This document shows positions 63,582 through 64,000 of a DNA stretch of 64,000 nucleotides, piece after piece (within the stretch, counting starts at the first letter, position 1; each line of letters starts with the position of its first letter). Origin of the DNA: Bacteroidia bacterium (lineage in GTDB: Bacteria; Bacteroidota; Bacteroidia; DATLTG01); contig JBDTAC010000001.1 of the NCBI GenBank assembly GCA_039924845.1, forward strand, positions 1 to 64,000, written 5' to 3'. A model generated the notes under the pieces. That model had not been told where the DNA came from and made no database searches. It was given only the letters and a program-made list of their open reading frames with translations. Position numbers and translations under genes: made by a program.

Positions 63582-64000
63582 ATGGAACAGGAAAAAAATA
63601 TTTTTTTAACATTCTTTAAAAAGCTTTCGGAGCGACAAAATTACGAGAACCATTTATCTGATGTTACGTGGGCAATGTGCGAAACATCTAAAGATTTCAA
63701 ATTTTTATTCCTTTCATTTTTTTTTGGAGGAGACGCTTATAAAAACTATGTGCCTGAATTTAGAAAAGTTAAAATTGAAAGAGAATATCTTCGCAGAGAA
63801 AGTCGTCCAGATTTTTATTTCAAAATAAAAGAAAAAGAATTTATTATTGAAAATAAGATTGATGATTTGGATGACCATTTTGACAAATATAAAAGAGATT
63901 TTGAAGGTGCATTTTTTGGGTGGATTGCAAATTACAGGAAAGACAAAGAAGATGAAATTGAAATTCGAACTTGGGGAGAATTTAAAGAATTTCTCGAATG
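63582..64000 (+). CDS. PD-(D/E)XK nuclease-like protein, 3' end outside the window
   Basis: 139 codons are present and the frame runs off the right edge. Pro76-Asp77 (SRPDFYFKIKE) followed by Glu90-Asn-Lys92 (FIIENKID) fits the PD-x(n)-(D/E)xK catalytic core of restriction-like nucleases, with a beta-hairpin between. The family is unnamed to me. Position after accessory genes suggests a defence or mobile context (inference). Confidence 0.7.
   Translation, partial: MEQEKNIFLTFFKKLSERQNYENHLSDVTWAMCETSKDFKFLFLSFFFGGDAYKNYVPEFRKVKIEREYLRRESRPDFYFKIKEKEFIIENKIDDLDDHFDKYKRDFEGAFFGWIANYRKDKEDEIEIRTWGEFKEFLE

Overview
The window is an AT-rich piece of a Bacteroidota chromosome. The evidence is a 16S rRNA 5' part on the minus strand at the left edge, promoters of the Bacteroidota type (TAnnTTTG at -7 with TTG near -33), and a gene set typical of the phylum: fused two-domain 2-oxoacid dehydrogenase E1, paired M16 peptidases, FadL-like and OmpA-like envelope proteins, DUF2279, a DUF4286 gene next to rsmA, and a YqfF/PgpH-type HD phosphodiesterase. 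I do not assign a genus.

Layout. 1-1.1 kb: 16S rRNA 5' part with two tandem promoters. 1.1-4.7 kb: enoyl-CoA hydratase-like / E1 / SDR operon. 4.8-8.1 kb: a collagen-like surface protein and a related lipoprotein. 8.2-13.7 kb: tig-clpP-clpX protein quality control, then dtd-mazG-NAD(P)-binding protein. 13.9-25.8 kb: OmpA-like protein, EamA half-transporter, catalytic plus non-catalytic M16 peptidases, mfd, FadL-like protein and an Asn/Gly/Tyr-rich lipoprotein. 25.9-28.3 kb: proS, a conserved unknown, tRNA-Glu. 28.8-40.8 kb: a large envelope protein, exonuclease III, a peptide-binding lipoprotein, a MORN-like protein, asnS-rpoN-tyrS. 41.2-50.7 kb: a gutted mrr pseudogene and the operon giant SPOR protein / DUF2279 / pgpH. 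50.9-58.8 kb: rplU-rpmA, a broken ParE-type toxin module, serS, a lipoprotein, a TPR protein, DUF4286, rsmA, proline dehydrogenase, and a convergent DUF4258-like gene. 59.1-64 kb: hsp20 followed by an accessory stretch of small, broken and unknown genes, including a Bro-N remnant fused to a pentapeptide gene, a double zinc-knuckle protein coupled to a DEDDh exonuclease, and a PD-(D/E)XK-like nuclease cut by the window end.

The most striking signal is not a gene. A short palindrome, roughly TTCGAAAAAATAATTTTTTGAA, occurs some 40-45 times in near-identical form over the first ~58 kb. It lies just after stop codons (sometimes supplying the stop), in gaps between operons, and inside coding sequences, where its three frames read Lys-Asn-Asn-Phe, Lys-Ile-Ile-Phe or Lys-Lys-stop. 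Several copies have different but complementary outer arms, which points to selection for a hairpin. I regard it as a candidate undescribed highly iterated palindrome of this lineage. It could be a terminator family, a protein-binding or chromosome-architecture site, or a DNA-uptake-like signal; the sequence alone does not decide.
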